Assembly: GCF_021213805.1 (NCBI RefSeq)
Contig: NZ_JAJQJI010000002.1
Span: 186,001-250,000 of the forward strand
DNA length: 64,000 nt
Reading direction: 5' to 3'
Source: Mycobacterium sp. MYCO198283
Lineage (GTDB): Bacteria; Actinomycetota; Actinomycetes; Mycobacteriales; Mycobacteriaceae
The notes under the pieces were generated by a model. The model was given only the letters and a program-made list of their open reading frames with translations, was not told where the DNA came from and ran no database searches. Position numbers and translations under genes: made by a program. Below, piece by piece: positions 62,729 to 64,000 of this stretch; within the stretch, counting starts at the first letter, position 1, and each line of letters starts with the position of its first letter.

Positions 62729-63717
62729 CCGCCAAACCCCGCTCCATCGACCCGGTGCGCTGGCGGCCGCCGCCGGTGACTCCGCTGCCGGAGCCCGACG
62801 TTCACGCGCCGCTGCGGGTGCTGCCCGTGCCGGGGCACGCCCCCGAGGACGTCGTCGTCGACGCTGGCGGCGCGCTGTGGACCGGCGTCGACGACGGCCG
62901 GATCCTGCGCATCGAGGGTGACGACGTGGCGGTGGTCGCCGCCACGGGCGGACGTCCGCTCGGGCTGGCCACCACCCGCGACGGCCGGCTGCTGATCTGC
63001 GACAGCCACCGCGGGCTGCTGCGGCTCGATCCCGCCACCGGCGAGCTGGAGACGCTGGTGGCGCAGGTCGCGGGCCGTCCGCTGATGTTCTGCTCCAACG
63101 TCGTCGAGGCGTCCGACGGCACGATCTACTTCACCGAGTCCACCGACCGCTGGCGCTACGAGTACTACAAGGGGGCGGCGCTCGAGGGCCGCGCGAACGG
63201 GCACCTGTTCCGGCTCGGCACCGACGGCAGCGTCGACGAGCTGCTGCACGGCCTGATGTTCGCCAACGGCGTCACGCTGACGGCCGACGAGTCGGCGCTG
63301 GTGTACGCCGAAACGCTGGCCGCCCGGCTTTCGACGTATCACCTCACCGGGCCCGACGCCGGCCGCGTCACCCCGCTGGCCGAACACCTGCCCTGCCTGC
63401 CCGACAACATCTCGACCGCCCCCGACGGCGGGATCTGGGCCGCGATGGTCGCCGCGCGCAACCCCGTCAGCGAACTGCTCGCGCCGCGGCCGCCGATCCT
63501 GCGCAAGCTGCTGTGGCTGCTGCCCTACGACAAGCTGCCCAAGCTGGCGCCGACGGTCTGGGCGGTGAAGTTCGACCCGGGGACCGGCGAGGTGCTTCGG
63601 CAGCTGCACACCGAACACCCCGACTTCGCAGCGGCGACCGGCCTGGTGGAGCACGCGGGCCGGCTGTGGCTGGGATGCATCGGTTCGGCCGCGCTGACGT
63701 CCGTCGACCTCTCCTGA
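62725..63717 (+). CDS. SMP-30/strictosidine synthase-like beta-propeller protein
   Basis: 330 residues of six-bladed beta-propeller sequence. PEDVVVDAGGALWTGVDDGRILRI, GRPLGLATTRDGRLLICDSHRGLLRLD, FCSNVVEASDGTIYFTES and FANGVTLTADESALVYAET are blade motifs of the strictosidine synthase/gluconolactonase group (APMAP-like). Bacterial members are mostly lactonases or hydrolases of unknown substrate. No signal peptide. Starts at GTG overlapping the Lrp gene stop. Confidence 0.88.
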   Translation: MTAKPRSIDPVRWRPPPVTPLPEPDVHAPLRVLPVPGHAPEDVVVDAGGALWTGVDDGRILRIEGDDVAVVAATGGRPLGLATTRDGRLLICDSHRGLLRLDPATGELETLVAQVAGRPLMFCSNVVEASDGTIYFTESTDRWRYEYYKGAALEGRANGHLFRLGTDGSVDELLHGLMFANGVTLTADESALVYAETLAARLSTYHLTGPDAGRVTPLAEHLPCLPDNISTAPDGGIWAAMVAARNPVSELLAPRPPILRKLLWLLPYDKLPKLAPTVWAVKFDPGTGEVLRQLHTEHPDFAAATGLVEHAGRLWLGCIGSAALTSVDLS

Positions 63718-63767
63718 CCGCGCGGCTCCGGGCTTTCGGCCGCTCGGTCGCCTACTGTGTCGAGGCG

Positions 63768-64000
63768 ATGGGAAAACGCTCGGCTCTCGGTCCGCGCGCT
63801 GCCGCGGTGGCGCTGACACTGCTGCTCACGCTCACCCCGGCCGTCGCGGTCTCGACGGTCGTCGACCCGGCGACGGCGGCCGCCGAGCCCGCCGTCTCCG
63901 ACCCCGACGCCTGCCCGTACCGGGTGAACACCCCGCCCGCCGTCGACGCATCGGAGGTGCCGACGGCCGGCCCGCCGCCCGAACCGCTGCCGGTGCCCGA
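63768..64000 (+). CDS. dacB1: N-terminus of D-alanyl-D-alanine carboxypeptidase DacB1 (cut by window)
   Basis: Only about 77 residues are visible. A signal peptide (basic MGKRSALGPR, then AVALTLLLTLTPAVAV) is followed by DACPYRVNTPPAVDASEVP, nearly the same as the mature start of M. tuberculosis DacB1 (Rv3330). The penicillin-binding domain with the SxxK motif lies beyond the window. Enzymes of this family trim terminal D-Ala from peptidoglycan stem peptides outside the membrane. Confidence 0.75.
   Translation, partial: MGKRSALGPRAAAVALTLLLTLTPAVAVSTVVDPATAAAEPAVSDPDACPYRVNTPPAVDASEVPTAGPPPEPLPVP

Noticed and set aside
1-64000. tRNA or rRNA genes, IS transposases, phage genes, replication origin
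   Set aside because: No cloverleaf-like tRNA ends, rRNA-like stretches, transposase or integrase motifs, or DnaA-box clusters were noticed. A dedicated covariance-model search was not possible.

Overview
This window is a stretch of high-GC chromosome from a Mycobacterium, most likely a rapidly growing (Mycolicibacterium-type) species. The evidence is gene order. accD5-accE5-maf-sseA-sufE-accA3-sigF-rsbW, then lhr-nei, glpD-lpdA, amiA1-amiB1, deoD-pmmB-upp, add-deoA-cdd, sdhCDAB and the start of dacB1 follow the order recalled for M. tuberculosis Rv3280 to about Rv3330. They are interrupted by blocks that M. tuberculosis lacks at this position. No rRNA, tRNA, CRISPR array, prophage or insertion-sequence transposase was seen.

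Layout. (1) 1-2990: minus-strand genes for two tiny membrane proteins, a secreted GH71-like glycosidase and a YdcF-type membrane protein. (2) 3113-9291: the acyl-CoA carboxylase locus (AccD5 beta, AccE5 epsilon, AccA3 biotinylated alpha subunit), with Maf, rhodanese and SufE genes between. (3) 9387-12753: the rsbW-sigF-nucleotidyltransferase operon and topoisomerase IB. (4) 12757-24524: a minus-strand glycan cluster with heptose activation (GmhA, HldE, a GmhB-like domain fused to a glycosyltransferase), two GT9 heptosyltransferase-family enzymes, a NodU/TobZ-type carbamoyltransferase, UDP-glucose dehydrogenase, an SDR and two more glycosyltransferases. (5) 24641-27617: small stress-type genes (acidic protein, SDR, CsbD-like, UsfY, flavoprotein, membrane protein). 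(6) 27739-39359: a frameshifted FAD protein gene, lhr, nei, a pseudouridine synthase, glpD, lpdA and a gamma-glutamylcyclotransferase-like gene. (7) 39367-40535: a DUF559-type endonuclease-like gene inside inverted repeats. (8) 40583-54359: M20 amidohydrolases and nucleoside/sugar-phosphate salvage genes, interrupted by an ESX-type small protein/NlpC-P60 cassette at 47681-49548. (9) 54559-58070: succinate dehydrogenase. (10) 58097-64000: a second DUF559-type gene between direct repeats, an ECF41-type sigma factor with its carboxymuconolactone decarboxylase partner, an amino-acid permease/Lrp/SMP-30 set, and the 5' end of dacB1.

How the parts may connect. Between 22.0 and 27.6 kb I read four close matches to the mycobacterial SigF promoter (GTTT, 15-16 bp, GGGTA). 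They lie upstream of the carbamoyltransferase-heptose operon, the acidic protein/SDR pair, the flavoprotein-usfY pair and a membrane protein gene. Weaker candidates lie elsewhere, including upstream of the sigF operon. The natural reading is that sigF sits beside a private SigF regulon that includes a carbamoylated heptose-glycan pathway. That pathway is inferred from gene families only; its product is unknown.
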